A stretch of DNA of 64,000 nucleotides from Hyphomicrobiales bacterium (GCA_900467745.1 UBQW01000047.1:62001-126000); one strand, 5' to 3'. Shown: positions 36,973-46,579, counted from the stretch's first letter. Notes: generated by a model not told the origin, from the sequence alone. Numbers and translations: made by a program.

Positions 36973-37227
36973 ATGAAGAATATTAGTGACTGGCTCGATG
37001 AGAATGTGAATGACGAGGTAAACCTCGGCGACGGCGCGGACGTCGCACAACAGGCCGACTTCCTGAGAGCCGAGGCTGAAGCTGCAGGCTACTCTGCTGA
37101 CGAGCTCAACCGTGCATGTGGCGGCGACATTGCAGAATACATCAGAAACCGGAGAGCAGATGCCGGCGACGGCAAAATAGCGGGCGACGTGTCCCCGATC
37201 CTGACTCCCGGCTTCAACCAGCAGTGA
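36973..37227 (+). CDS. small acidic protein, DUF768-like
   Basis: 84 residues, strongly acidic, beginning MKNISDWLDENVNDEVNLGD and containing ACGGDIAEYIRNRRADAG. Short proteins of this kind (DUF768-like) are common in Rhizobium and Mesorhizobium; no function is known. GGTGGAGG lies five bases before the ATG at 36973, which is preferred over ATG 36958. It stands alone, with no neighbour close enough for an operon. Confidence 0.6.
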   Translation: MKNISDWLDENVNDEVNLGDGADVAQQADFLRAEAEAAGYSADELNRACGGDIAEYIRNRRADAGDGKIAGDVSPILTPGFNQQ

Positions 37228-37361
37228 CCTGAAGCATATCGGCACTCGGCCATCCATGCACACGGTTGATCATCGACAAGGCGGACCGAATGAGTGCCTC
37301 GCACACTTTTCGGTCCACCTTCTTTCGGTCCACCCTTGAGGCCGCGACATTCCGACGGCGA

Positions 37362-38129
37362 TCATGCAGCTAGAAAGCGGTTGAGATATTGAAAGCCGCG
37401 CTTGGCGAAGTCGGCAGGCTCCCTTGGATTATCATGCTCAACAACAAGCGTCTTCGCGCCATAACGTATCGCCTCCTTCCAGAGGCTCGGCCAAATCAAT
37501 ATTCCGGATCCGACGTCGGCCCAACCGTCCTGATCGACATTTTCTCCTTCAGGAGCCCTGTCCTTTACGTGCGCGGAGGCAAGCAGGGCTTGATACCGTC
37601 TAAGCCACTGCGAGGGGCCTGCGCCCGCGCTGTGGATCCAGCCGATATCGGCTTGCCAGAGCAGTCGGCTACCTCGAGCCGCTTCGAAAAGAACGTCTAC
37701 ACCGCAGCGCATGCCGGGCTTTGCGACGAGCCCCTCCGATTTATTGTGATAACCGAATGAAATCCCGTGCTCGCCAAGCGTTTCGGCGACAGCGGCAAGA
37801 TCGGTGCCCAGCTTTCGCCATGCGACTTCACCCTGAGCGTTGAAAGTGCGCCAAGGATGAGGTGAGAATACGGTCTTGACGCCGCATTCATCGCACACGT
37901 CCATGAACTCCTGCCGCCTGGTGCGAAGCGCTTCAAGAGAGATATGGGCTGTCGGGGCCCGAAGCCCGTATCGCCGTAGCCCCTCGATCAATGTCGTCTT
38001 ATCTTGCAGATGGTTCTCGAGAGGCTCGACGAACTGAAAACCGGCAGATGCTGCCGCCTGCAGCTGCGCATCGAGCGGGCCAAGGCCCCTCATTGAGAAC
38101 AGCTGCAAGGATAGCTTCAGATCGGTCAC
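37362..38129 (-). CDS. sugar phosphate isomerase/epimerase (AP-endonuclease-2 fold)
   Basis: 255 residues with the TIM-barrel arrangement of the xylose-isomerase-like family. Candidate metal ligands appear in order: E35 (FVEPLENH), H81 region (VFSPHPW), YHNKSEG with H129 area, the QADIGWIHSAG Asp, SAHVKDR His, and the terminal VVEHDNP Glu. These enzymes isomerise or epimerise sugars, keto-sugars or inositols. It faces the sugar operon, though not in it, and could process the same carbon source; that is inference only. Confidence 0.75.
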   Translation of the reverse strand: MTDLKLSLQLFSMRGLGPLDAQLQAAASAGFQFVEPLENHLQDKTTLIEGLRRYGLRAPTAHISLEALRTRRQEFMDVCDECGVKTVFSPHPWRTFNAQGEVAWRKLGTDLAAVAETLGEHGISFGYHNKSEGLVAKPGMRCGVDVLFEAARGSRLLWQADIGWIHSAGAGPSQWLRRYQALLASAHVKDRAPEGENVDQDGWADVGSGILIWPSLWKEAIRYGAKTLVVEHDNPREPADFAKRGFQYLNRFLAA

Positions 38130-38307
38130 TGAGGCCTCAGTGCTTTCTGCACAGGTCTTTTGTGCTTCGCGCGCAATGCCTGGTCAGCGCGTAGGACTAT
38201 TGGAACGTTGCGTCCGCGTTAGACCGGCTGCCGGCGGGCATTCTGCCAGTTGCAGTCATGTTCGTGGTTTCCGCGGTCGTGTCGGGGACGAAGGTAAGGA
38301 GCGAATT

Positions 38308-38760
38308 CTATAACTCGTTCCCGACGAATTTTCCGTGAAACTGTTCCCTGAAGGACTTTGCCTGCTTCTTGTCCGGAACGGTGACGATCACAAAGCGGCG
38401 GCCATTGTCGGCAGTTTCCTGATGCGCCAAGTCGATCATCCAGACAGTCTTGGCAGACCCTCCTGTGATTTCGATCAGCTTTTGCATCACGGGGTCTTCA
38501 TCGGCGTCAACCGCAAAGGACAACTCGTATGCAAACGTTTCCTGGCTCGGACCTCCTCGAAGCTGCTCGCGAAACCAGTCCCACAGGTTCTGAAAATCGA
38601 CCGGAAACGGCGACAGGTCCATGTTCAAGTGGACAACATCCCGCGCGAAGATGACCTCACCGTCAAAGAAGGCATGCATTCCAAGGAAGTATTCCGGGAG
38701 GTCCATGTGGGAGGAAAGAGCGTCGCGCAAGGTTTTAAGATTTGATGATGTTTGAAACAT
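38308..38760 (-). CDS. hypothetical protein, 150 residues
   Basis: A soluble, acidic protein beginning MFQTSSNLKTLRDALSSHMD with mixed alpha/beta character. No family is recognised. ATG 38760 is preferred over 38772 because GGAG lies seven bases upstream. The C-terminal third (RRFVIVTVPDKKQAKSFREQ) looks like a compact alpha/beta element. Coding potential is good, and no frame on the other strand competes. Confidence 0.6.
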   Translation of the reverse strand: MFQTSSNLKTLRDALSSHMDLPEYFLGMHAFFDGEVIFARDVVHLNMDLSPFPVDFQNLWDWFREQLRGGPSQETFAYELSFAVDADEDPVMQKLIEITGGSAKTVWMIDLAHQETADNGRRFVIVTVPDKKQAKSFREQFHGKFVGNEL

Positions 38761-38889
38761 GCAGGTCTCCATATGGAGTCGCTAATATAGGACGCGCTCT
38801 CAACTCTGCCACTACCCCAGGCGATCGATGGGCTTCGCATGATGGCAAGGTTCACATTGAGATCGACATTCAGCGAAATGCCAGCGACC

Positions 38890-39354
38890 TCAAACGGTTG
38901 CCGACCAGAGCTTGCAGACGGCGGCATCGGTCGTGCGGTATGTCCTGAAGCCCATCCGTTCGTAGTAGGCCTGCGCAATATGATTGTCCTTGCCGATGAA
39001 CGCTTCGATCTTTTCAAGTCCTGCTTCGATTGCTGCCGCACGGGTTGCTTCGAAAAGTGTGCGACCGACCCCGCTCCTGGCTGAATCCGGATCCACATGA
39101 GTGCCAATGATCCCCCAGCCGCTCGGCGTGTTGTAGGGGTTCCCGTCCGCCGCAAGGATAAGCGACTGAAACCCGAGAAGTTTGCCGTTCTCATCCTCGG
39201 CAACCGAGCACCGCAGCCCATCGGGATGCCCGATATAATGCGCCCGCACATAGGCGATGTCCGCTCTGGCGGTTCTCTTTCCGGCTAAAACCAGCTTCTG
39301 AAGCATCTGGCTCATTGCCGTAGCATCTTCCTGGACCGCGGATCGTGTTCTCAT
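38890..39354 (-). CDS. GNAT-family acetyltransferase
   Basis: 154 residues. The acetyl-CoA-binding region is visible as IGTHVDPDSARSGVGRTLFE, containing the Q/R-x-x-G-x-G/A-type loop, followed by KIEAFIGKDNHIAQAYYERMGF, the usual motif B. The substrate is unknown. Its ATG abuts the stop of the gene upstream (TAAATG), so the two are translationally coupled. Confidence 0.82.
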   Translation of the reverse strand: MRTRSAVQEDATAMSQMLQKLVLAGKRTARADIAYVRAHYIGHPDGLRCSVAEDENGKLLGFQSLILAADGNPYNTPSGWGIIGTHVDPDSARSGVGRTLFEATRAAAIEAGLEKIEAFIGKDNHIAQAYYERMGFRTYRTTDAAVCKLWSATV

Positions 39355-39696
39355 TTACGCCTCTCCCTCCCGACGGGGGCCCTCGACCAAGGGGCGCCAG
39401 CTGATCTCTGTGCCGCTATCAGCAACGATCCACAACGTGTGCACCATATCAGCGGCTTCCAGCAGACCGTCGCGGATCTCCTGGATCGTCGCTTGCCCAG
39501 TCACAAATGCGAGGTCGTTTAACTGGATGACGGCGTCAAGTTCAGTGCCGTAAACCGGTATCCCGATGATTTCCCGTAGATCGCGAATAGTCGTGACGGC
39601 CCTAAGAAGAAGGTGTTCGCTCTCGTGGGCGTTCAGTCGGTCGACTTCGTTGGCGGCACGCACGAGTTCGGAAACAAAGGATGGAACGCTGCTCAT
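39355..39696 (-). CDS. hypothetical protein coupled to the GNAT gene
   Basis: 113 residues from MSSVPSFVSELVRAANEVD, mainly helical, with an ERLNAHE-type segment (DRLNAHESEHLLLRAVTTI). No family is recognised. The frame also has an earlier start at 39774, but that N-terminal extension is poorly supported. The stop adjoins the GNAT start, suggesting that the two proteins work together or are regulated together. Confidence 0.5.
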   Translation of the reverse strand: MSSVPSFVSELVRAANEVDRLNAHESEHLLLRAVTTIRDLREIIGIPVYGTELDAVIQLNDLAFVTGQATIQEIRDGLLEAADMVHTLWIVADSGTEISWRPLVEGPRREGEA

Positions 39697-40047
39697 ATGG
39701 ACAGGGAACCCGATTCCCCAGAGAGGAGCAATGCCTGCCTTCACCCAGGAGCAGATTGGCTTGAACGCCGACACACCCTGGCCTGGCGCTCACAAATAAA
39801 CTCGAAGCATTTCCGTGCGTATCACATGCCGTCGATTGGGATCCGCCGATCCGTCTCCCCCCCGAAAGAGCTCACGCTCTTGCACAGAAGATCAAGAGAT
39901 GGAAACACCGCACTGTAATGTATGAGGTTTTCTTCATCGGCAACCGATAAGGCATTCGGGGCGGTCGGTCCCGGCTATATGGTTGCGAACGGTTTCGGTA
40001 GCGCGAAAAGGCCATGACACCCCGACCTTCTCGCGCCGTCCGCCGAC

Positions 40048-40263
40048 TTACCTCGCGGGCATCGGGATGCATTCTTTCACGCGGGGCGTCCCGGGCGTCG
40101 CTCCCGTCACCTGCTTGACCTGCCCCGCCGGGCAAGTGCCATCGTCGACAAGCACCTTATGGCCCTGCGGAAGAGTTCCCTTGGCTGGTTCAGATTTCAG
40201 GATGGACTGGCAGCAAGGAAGGCCCATCAGGACCAGAAATGCGATCATGTACTTCGACTTCAT
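40048..40263 (-). CDS. small lipoprotein (DUF6719-like)
   Basis: 71 residues. The N-terminus MKSKYMIAFLVLMGLPCCQ is a lipoprotein signal with a cysteine at the lipobox position. The mature part contains KVLVDDGTCPAGQVKQV and CIPMPAR, a cysteine pair seen in short rhizobial secreted proteins (DUF6719-like, from memory). The larger frame extending to 40461 runs under the divergent LuxR gene and is rejected. Confidence 0.6.
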   Translation of the reverse strand: MKSKYMIAFLVLMGLPCCQSILKSEPAKGTLPQGHKVLVDDGTCPAGQVKQVTGATPGTPRVKECIPMPAR

Positions 40264-40472
40264 CTGCTTCCCCTTTTGTTTCGTCGCGCCGCGTAATGGC
40301 AACCAACGAAGTCGGCGCCTTAGTGTCTGCATATCCTGCAACCACAACCGCGGCATCCTCCACTTGGAGGAGGAAAACCACCGGTTCAGGCCTCTGGCCT
40401 CGCCCATTGCAGTACTGGCAACAATTCGCGCATTCTGCGAAAACATCGTCTTACGATGCACCGGGGGATTGC

Positions 40473-41573
40473 ATGCGGGTCGAGGCGACGTCTCACCTCA
40501 CGGATCTGATCTATGGCAGCCTGTTTGGCGAGTGCGACTGGCAAGCGTTTCTTGATGCTGTCGCCAGGACCTCTCCCGATGGCAAGGCGGCTCTGCACTA
40601 CCATGACCTGACCTCTCCGGTCGCCCACGTTCCGTTTATATCCGGCTTCTCCGAGGCGGAGGTTGCCGACTTCAGCAGGCACTACGCAGCCGTCAACCCG
40701 TGGATCCCGCGGATGAGCATGGTGCCTGTCGGCCAAGGACTGTGCGGTGACGAAATCTTCGCGCGACGCGACCTCGTTCGGTCTGAATTCTACAACGACT
40801 GGCTGAAGCGGCAGGCTGGGTGTGAAACCAGCGTGGGTGTTTCGATCATCCGCGAGGAGACCCGCTCGGTCATCCTTTCGACGGCGACATCGTGTGCCGA
40901 TCCCGAAGAAAACCGGGCTGCGGCCGAGCGCTACACCCTTTTGTCCCCTCACCTGAAGCGCGCTTTCGACTTCATAAGGAGACGCGACCTTGTCGCCCCA
41001 AAAGCTCAAGGCGCAAGGGGGCTTTTCGACAGCATTGGCGCTGGTCTCTTTTACATTTGCGAACGGCGTCGGCTTCGGTGGTCCAATGAAGCTGCCGATT
41101 TAATGCTTGCCTCTGGCTATCCCATACGCACGGGTAGCGATGGCAAGATCTTGATCCGGTCGGACGCGGCGGCAGCGGCGCTCCAGGCTCTGCTTGTCCG
41201 CGGTGGCGGATATGCCTTGCCCCACACGTTTTTTATGCGAAATGACGTCGATCAACACAGCTTTCGGCTCACCGTCGTCAGGCTCCAGTCGAGCAGGTTC
41301 ACCGAGTTCCTTGAAGGACCGACGGTGGCGGTGATCGTCGAACCTGCTCTCGCGACGATTAAAGATCGTCAGAGATCTCTTCTGGAGGATGCGAAGCTAA
41401 CGGCGACGGAGGTGAAGGTGGCTCTCAGTATTGCGTCTGGTAACACACCCCGGCAGACCGCGACGGCTTTTCAGATCGGCTATGAGACTGTTCGGACGCA
41501 CCTGAGAAACGTCTATTCGAAGCTTGGGGTGAATTCGCAGGTTGCATTGGCGACCCTTCTACTGGGCACATAG
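40473..41573 (+). CDS. LuxR-family transcriptional regulator
   Basis: 366 residues. The C-terminal 65 form the LuxR/GerE helix-turn-helix (LTATEVKVALSIASGNTPRQ, then YETVRTHLRNVYSKLGV). The N-terminal 200 form a sensor region of unknown ligand with YAAVNPWIPRM and DLVRSEFYNDWL, a pattern of a large rhizobial LuxR subgroup, not of autoinducer-binding TraR. ATG 40473 has GGGGGA upstream; the longer frame to 40239 crosses the divergent lipoprotein gene. A decayed copy of the sensor part lies at 19193-19493. Confidence 0.82.
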   Translation: MRVEATSHLTDLIYGSLFGECDWQAFLDAVARTSPDGKAALHYHDLTSPVAHVPFISGFSEAEVADFSRHYAAVNPWIPRMSMVPVGQGLCGDEIFARRDLVRSEFYNDWLKRQAGCETSVGVSIIREETRSVILSTATSCADPEENRAAAERYTLLSPHLKRAFDFIRRRDLVAPKAQGARGLFDSIGAGLFYICERRRLRWSNEAADLMLASGYPIRTGSDGKILIRSDAAAAALQALLVRGGGYALPHTFFMRNDVDQHSFRLTVVRLQSSRFTEFLEGPTVAVIVEPALATIKDRQRSLLEDAKLTATEVKVALSIASGNTPRQTATAFQIGYETVRTHLRNVYSKLGVNSQVALATLLLGT

Positions 41574-41675
41574 GTTCCGTTTCATGATCAATGCCCGTCG
41601 GCATTGATCTATTTCTCCTGAAATCCTCCCGCCGCGTCCGTCCGTAAGCTCAAAATTACGTGAGCAGGGTTTCCT

Positions 41676-42098
41676 GTGCCAGAAGCCGAATTAGCTACCA
41701 CTAATAAGCTGGGGATGCTCGCTTTTCACGGGCACTGGAACGTCTTGCGCGCTGAACATCGTCTAGCCACTTACGGGAGCCTTTCTCCTGGCAAGCTTCA
41801 TAACGATCAACTGGATGGTATCGACGGATACTGGCGATCCGGTTTGATACGCGGACGCCTGGTTGACGCAGGGCCTGGTTCTCCAATTGGCTTCCCCGGT
41901 CTCGTTTTGGATGCCGAGGCTTTCGGCATACCAGTTTCGCTGTTCGAATCCCGGGAGTTGCCCGCGCACTGGTCAAGGCTTGATGCGTTTGAGGGAAGAG
42001 ACTACCGCAGAGTGGTCGCCACCGTCGATGCAGACGGAGAGTTGCTGAACGCTTTCGTTTACGTACTCGCCGAACTTCGGCCGCTCGCGCGCAGATGA
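41676..42098 (+). CDS. gamma-glutamylcyclotransferase-like (AIG2/GGCT) protein
   Basis: 140 residues, with LATYGSLSPGKLHNDQL near residue 30 (the substrate-binding YGSL motif of the GGCT/AIG2 fold) and the conserved LDAFEGRDYRRVV segment with the expected Glu. These proteins remove 5-oxoproline from gamma-glutamyl compounds or act on related amine adducts. The first 25 residues are uncertain; the start may be GTG 41676 or ATG 41715. Confidence 0.7.
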   Translation: MPEAELATTNKLGMLAFHGHWNVLRAEHRLATYGSLSPGKLHNDQLDGIDGYWRSGLIRGRLVDAGPGSPIGFPGLVLDAEAFGIPVSLFESRELPAHWSRLDAFEGRDYRRVVATVDADGELLNAFVYVLAELRPLARR

Positions 42099-42294
42099 GC
42101 GATTTTCCTCGGTGCATAATCCCACGCCACCATCCTGCGTGATGCGCATGCCGCAATCCCATTCCCCCAGGTTCACTTGTTCCGTACCCTATGGCTGGAC
42201 GCGGACACGCTAATCGAAACTAAGCGGTTTTGAACCTTCCTCGCGTTCCAGTGTTTGGCATCTGAGGATGCGAAACGGCGAAGGAGAATTGTCA

Positions 42295-42642
42295 GTGACC
42301 AAGGAGATTAATCGAGAACAGGTCTGGAATGATTTCAGGGAGGCCGTGAACATGACGCCTGCCTCGCTCGAGAAGTGGCTTAAAACCGACGAGAGCAGGG
42401 AAAACGGGTGGAAGGAGGCGGACGGCAGCGAGACGATCGGACATCACTCCGGGCGCAAGATTGTTGCAATCAAACACAAGAAGAAGACCGATCTCACGGA
42501 TGACGACTACGAGCACATGCGAAAGGTTGTCGGATATGTGCATCGACATCTTAAACAGGGCGGACCTAAAGCCGACAAGGAACACTCGCCCTGGCGATAC
42601 TCCCTCATGAACTGGGGACATGACCCGATGAAGGAGAGCTGA
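42295..42642 (+). CDS. DUF3140 protein
   Basis: 115 residues matching DUF3140: WNDFREAVNMTPASLEKWL, HHSGRKIVAIKHKKK, MRKVVGYVHRHLKQG and the terminal YSLMNWGHDP. Function unknown; such genes are frequent in stress-related islands of soil bacteria. AAGGAG lies eight bases before GTG 42295; ATG 42268 is an alternative. No sigma-EcfG site is recognisable upstream. Confidence 0.78.
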   Translation: MTKEINREQVWNDFREAVNMTPASLEKWLKTDESRENGWKEADGSETIGHHSGRKIVAIKHKKKTDLTDDDYEHMRKVVGYVHRHLKQGGPKADKEHSPWRYSLMNWGHDPMKES

Positions 42643-42978
42643 TGCGGCAAAAGGGGCAGTCTGGCTTTTTACCGTCCGTCCAGCCTATCCCGACCGCGGC
42701 AGGCCGACGAGCCCCTCGAGGTCAGTCCTGTTCACGGCGGATGATGCTCTCCAGGAACTGCGCCGAAAATAGTGTGTGATCGGCAAATGTCGGGTTGGCA
42801 CCGAAGGTTTGATTGTAGAGCAGCAATCAACACGCCTTCTGGTAATTTAGAAAGTCCTAAATCTCGTCCTGCGTTTGGTAGCGCCAGTATCAAGGCGGGA
42901 GTATGGTGAAACCAGTGGTGCGAGAGCGCTGCTACGGGGCCGCCCCTCTCCAGCCCATTCCCGGGGCGGCCTCACCTA
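42643..42978. other. intergenic, no gene recognised
   Basis: About 336 bases between the DUF3140 gene and the leftward SnoaL-like gene. No RNA gene, promoter with convincing hexamers, or strong terminator was identified. Small frames exist but have no ribosome-binding sites. Confidence 0.35.
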
Positions 42979-43413
42979 CTACGGCCTCAGGTCGAGCATC
43001 GCCTTACCGCTGCCGTCCATTGCAAACGGAACGGAAGCGTGCTGATGCGCCACCAGCCACCGCCCTGCCCGTTTTACGAGGCCTAGGGTCTGGCGAAACC
43101 ACAGATCGACGGTCGTCCCGTCAGTCTTTGTCCCCGTCATGTTGACGAGGCCGGTCCAAAAGGCCACATCCGCTCCTATCGTCAGCTTCGCGTCTTGGAC
43201 ATCCCCACCGATTGGCCCGTCCCAGGTGTCGAACCAAGCCTGTAGGCCAGCCGCATCCTTTCCTTGATAGACGAGTGGTGGCGCAAGCGAGAATTCCACA
43301 ATGTCGTCGGTGTCGAAAGACAAAGCATCCTTCACACTCTTCTCGCCGATCGCTGTTGCCCTCATCATGAGCATGGTGATAATGGCTTCTTCTTCAACGT
43401 TCAGGCTTTGCAT
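42979..43413 (-). CDS. SnoaL-like / ketosteroid-isomerase-fold protein
   Basis: 144 residues with the cone-shaped NTF2-like fold typical of SnoaL_3: an N-terminal helix, FDTDDIVEFSLAPPLVYQG, and a C-terminal sheet with RAGRWLVAHQHASVPF. Such proteins often have no known catalytic role and are common near small stress genes. AAGGAG precedes ATG 43413. Confidence 0.78.
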   Translation of the reverse strand: MQSLNVEEEAIITMLMMRATAIGEKSVKDALSFDTDDIVEFSLAPPLVYQGKDAAGLQAWFDTWDGPIGGDVQDAKLTIGADVAFWTGLVNMTGTKTDGTTVDLWFRQTLGLVKRAGRWLVAHQHASVPFAMDGSGKAMLDLRP

Positions 43414-43519
43414 GATCGTCTCCTTTTCCTCCAGACCTGGTCAAAGGACGAACAGGAGGCGCCGTATCCGACAACGCTTCGATACTTGGCCAAAAATGTT
43501 ATAGCTCCATCTAAGCCGC

Positions 43520-44066
43520 ATGATCTTTTTCACCAGTGATACCCATTTTTGGCGACCCTCGCGTCCTTAGGATCGATCGCCGTCCTTTTTCTGATTTGGC
43601 TACGCATGACCAGGCGCTGATCCAGAACTGGAACGGAATGGTCGGCGATCGCGATGAGGTGTGGCACCTTGGTGATTTCATGGCCCGCCGTGCTGGCGAC
43701 TGTGACCATCTCTTGTCACGCTTGAAGGGCCGCAAGCACCTCATCGTCGGGAACAACGATCCGGAAACAACAACGAGTGCCAAGGGCTGGGCGAGTGTGC
43801 AGCTTTATGCGGAAATGCGGATCGATGACCGCCATCTTATCCTATGTCACTACGCATTCCGAACGTGGAACCAGATGGGTAAGAAATTGATCAACCTTCA
43901 CGGCCACTCTCACGGCAGGCTGAAGCCAATGCCGCGCCAATTCGACGTCGGCGTCGATGCGCAAGACCTCCATCCAGTAACGATCGACAAAACTCCTGAT
44001 ACCACGGAGCAGATAAACCGCTCTCGGCGCCATGGGGCTCAAGCCGGATACTTGGCTGCAGATTGA
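43520..44066 (+). pseudogene. calcineurin-like phosphoesterase with a frameshift
   Basis: ATG 43520 reads MIFFTSDTHF and then, in that frame, W-R-P-S-R-P-stop. In the next frame the expected sequence continues directly: GDPRVLRIDRRPF, EVWHLGDFM, IVGNNDPET, and the metal motif LHGHSHGR. The two frames join at the T-run 43546-43550 (five T; four would give an uninterrupted gene). The protein would be a single-domain metallophosphoesterase of about 181 residues. As read, the first metal-binding motif (SDTHF) is separated from the rest. Confidence 0.75.
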
Positions 44067-44067
44067 G

Positions 44068-44226
44068 ATGAGCGTGACCAAGCCAATAACGGCCGAAGAC
44101 ATTATCCGCGATATGCATAGGCAGGTCGAAAACTGGCCAACCTTCGCGGATCGGGCCGGCGTAGCCGACAAGCCCGCACAGTCAATTCACCGTGCCATGA
44201 GGCGAGAAATCATTATCCCGGCGTAG
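44068..44226 (+). CDS. short ORF resembling a HipA C-terminus
   Basis: 52 residues: MSVTKPITAEDIIRDMHRQV, then ENWPTFADRAGVADKPAQSI. The W-P-x-F-A-x-x-A-G-V pattern is like the last helices of HipA-family kinases. It may be a remnant or a small independent gene. It directly follows the phosphoesterase frame. No ribosome-binding site stronger than GAG is visible. Confidence 0.35.
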   Translation: MSVTKPITAEDIIRDMHRQVENWPTFADRAGVADKPAQSIHRAMRREIIIPA

Positions 44227-44371
44227 AACTCAGATCCTCATCCATGACAAATCTACGAACAGACCGTAAATCCGATGTCACCTACGTTCTGCAGTGGATT
44301 CAAACGAACAACAAATCATCAGCCCTCACGACCATTCGGGCGACAGACCCAACCCAATGCCGCGCCAGCGC

Positions 44372-45385
44372 TTATGCCACGCGCACCAGCAGCTTACCGA
44401 AATTCTTGCCGTCAAGCATTCCGATGAACGCGGAAGGCGCCTTTTCAAGACCGTCGACGACATCTTCGCGGTATTTGATGCTCCCATTGGCAACAAGAGG
44501 ACCGATCTCCCTCTCGAAGTCTTTGTAATGATCCTTCACGAACTCGGTCTGAATGAAGCCGCGGACTTGAATGCTTCTCCTGAGGATTGCCCCCATCGTG
44601 CCCGGAAGCCTATCGTGATCTCCCGCACCTGCACCATTGTAGGTAGCGACCAGCCCGCATACCGGAACGCGCGCGAATTGGTTCAGCAAAGGTAGGACGG
44701 CATCCCAGACGTGACCGCCGACATTTTCGAAGTAGACATCGATGCCGTTCGGGCAGGCATGCTCGAGATCGGTTACGAAATCCTTCGATCGGTGGTCAAC
44801 AACTGCGTCGAACCCAAGCTCATTTCGAACGAAATCGCACTTGTCTTTACCACCAGCGATGCCGACAGCTCTTGCGCCGGCAAGTCTGGCAAGCTGACCG
44901 ACCATGCTGCCGACAGGTCCTGACGCGGCTGCGACGACCACTGTCTCGCCCGACTTCGGCTGACCGATCACTTTCATTCCACTGTAAGCCGTAAATCCGG
45001 GCATTCCCAATACGCCGATTGCGGTGGTGTCTGGGGCACCGTGTGTGTTGAAGTGGTAAACTGACGAGCCCGCAAGGACCGCATGGGTGCACCAGCCGGT
45101 ACGGGCTCGCACGATATCCCCCGGCTTGAAGGCCGGATCGCGTGATCGTGAAACTTCGCACACGGTCTCACCTTCCATAACGCCGTCCACTGGCGTTGGT
45201 GCCGCGTACGACTTTGCGTCGCTCATGCGTCCGCGCATGTAGGGATCAAGCGAAAGGTAAAGGATACGCAGGGTGACGTCTCCTTCCCGCGCCTCGGGAA
45301 GATCAAATTCCTCGACGCGAAAATTTTCCGCCGTGGGAGCACCCTTTGGGCGGCTAGCAAGCACAATTCGGGTTGGATGCGTCAT
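44372..45385 (-). CDS. NADP-dependent oxidoreductase, MDR superfamily (CurA/alkenal reductase-like)
   Basis: 337 residues of the zinc-free medium-chain reductases. The N-terminal GroES-like part starts PTRIVLASRPKGAPT and includes LSLDPYMRGRMSD. The Rossmann part includes VVVAAASGPVGSMVGQLARL and the downstream IDVYFENVGGHVWD. These are typical of leukotriene B4 dehydrogenase/CurA-like enzymes that reduce alpha,beta-unsaturated carbonyls. The start at 45385 has AAGGAG upstream. Confidence 0.88.
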   Translation of the reverse strand: MTHPTRIVLASRPKGAPTAENFRVEEFDLPEAREGDVTLRILYLSLDPYMRGRMSDAKSYAAPTPVDGVMEGETVCEVSRSRDPAFKPGDIVRARTGWCTHAVLAGSSVYHFNTHGAPDTTAIGVLGMPGFTAYSGMKVIGQPKSGETVVVAAASGPVGSMVGQLARLAGARAVGIAGGKDKCDFVRNELGFDAVVDHRSKDFVTDLEHACPNGIDVYFENVGGHVWDAVLPLLNQFARVPVCGLVATYNGAGAGDHDRLPGTMGAILRRSIQVRGFIQTEFVKDHYKDFEREIGPLVANGSIKYREDVVDGLEKAPSAFIGMLDGKNFGKLLVRVA

Positions 45386-45529
45386 GTTAATCTCCTTTGG
45401 GGCAACGGCTTGGTTCATGTAGGTTGGAATTACGCCAAGGAAAGTGCGACTGTGTGGCAGCCGAGAAGTCCTTGAACGATGCGGCGAGCAGGCGTTCATG
45501 ACCGAGCGGATAAATTTCGGAGATAAGAG

Positions 45530-46264
45530 ATGAAGCGCACGATCAACATCGTCACCCCGGACGGCAAGGTCCCTTCATGGACCTACACCCCGGATACGGG
45601 CAACTTCGTGAAGGGTGCCGTGCTCTTCTTCATGGACGCTATGGGTCCTCGCCCGGCAATGGACGAGATGGCTCAAAAGCTGGCGAACGCTGGCTATTTT
45701 GTATTGCTACCAGATCTATTCTATCGGTTCGGCGCATATGGCCCCTTCAGTGGCTCCTCTTTTGGCGACCCTCAATCTCGCGAGAAACTCGTCAAAATGA
45801 TCAACGAAACGACGGCTGCGATGACGGTGGAGGATGCAGCCACATTTATTGCCGCTCTCGAAGGGGAAGGCTACTCGGGACCGTATGGTGTCGTTGGGTA
45901 TTGCATGGCTGGCCGACGCGCACTCACGGTAGCCGCCCGCTACCCTGAAAGGTTTGCGGCCGTTGCAAGCTTTCACGGTGCGGGTCTCGCGAGCAACGGG
46001 CCTGATAGCCCTCATCTCCTGGCTTCAGAGATCAAGGCACGGATCTATGTGGGTACTGCTGCAGAAGACAGCAGTTTCCCACCGGAGCAATCCACGCGGT
46101 TCGTTGACGCCTTTCGACATGCGGGCGCTGACTTTGCACTCGAAAGCTACGTTGGCATGCAGCATGGATGGACAGTACCTGACCGTGACGGCGTTTATGA
46201 CGAAGCGGGCGCCGACAGGCATTGGCGGCGTCTGTTGCAGCTCTTCGACGAGACAATCCGTTAG
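45530..46264 (+). CDS. dienelactone-hydrolase-family protein
   Basis: 244 residues of the alpha/beta hydrolase fold. The nucleophile elbow is VVGYCMAGRR, with cysteine in place of serine as in dienelactone hydrolase. The acid and His regions are near the C-terminus (YVGTAAEDSSFPPE and VGMQHGWTVPDRDG). It could hydrolyse a lactone or ester. Its start is 145 bases from the divergent reductase, with GGAGAT before the ATG. Confidence 0.85.
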   Translation: MKRTINIVTPDGKVPSWTYTPDTGNFVKGAVLFFMDAMGPRPAMDEMAQKLANAGYFVLLPDLFYRFGAYGPFSGSSFGDPQSREKLVKMINETTAAMTVEDAATFIAALEGEGYSGPYGVVGYCMAGRRALTVAARYPERFAAVASFHGAGLASNGPDSPHLLASEIKARIYVGTAAEDSSFPPEQSTRFVDAFRHAGADFALESYVGMQHGWTVPDRDGVYDEAGADRHWRRLLQLFDETIR

Positions 46265-46579
46265 TTCGAGGGGTTGGTTGATACGACAGCTTCAAAAAAG
46301 GTAATCAGAAGGGCGAGCGATCCGGGTGCAGTCGCTTCGGAACGCTTCCGAATCTGCACAATGGGGCCGCTTGGCGGGCGACCTGATCCGCGCTCAGCAG
46401 TCTACTCAATGTGCCAGACAGGCTTCGCAGATCCGGCACCAATCAAAGGTCAAGGATCAACCCTTCCCTTCGTCGAAATCCCGTATCTGCTCCGCTAGAT
46501 TTTCTTCCGGCCATGTTGCATTCTCGCACTCGACTCTTGAGCGAAAGCATTGTTTTGTCTGCCTGGACAGGAGATGCTA
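46265..46579. other. intergenic, no gene recognised
   Basis: Short overlapping frames are present (for example 46274-46498), but none has a good ribosome-binding site or a recognisable family. No promoter of the sigma-EcfG type was found here. Confidence 0.3.

Noticed and set aside
43520..43568. Programmed frameshifting in the phosphoesterase gene
   Set aside because: Only a five-T run is present, with no stem-loop or known slippery heptamer in the needed direction; an indel is simpler.
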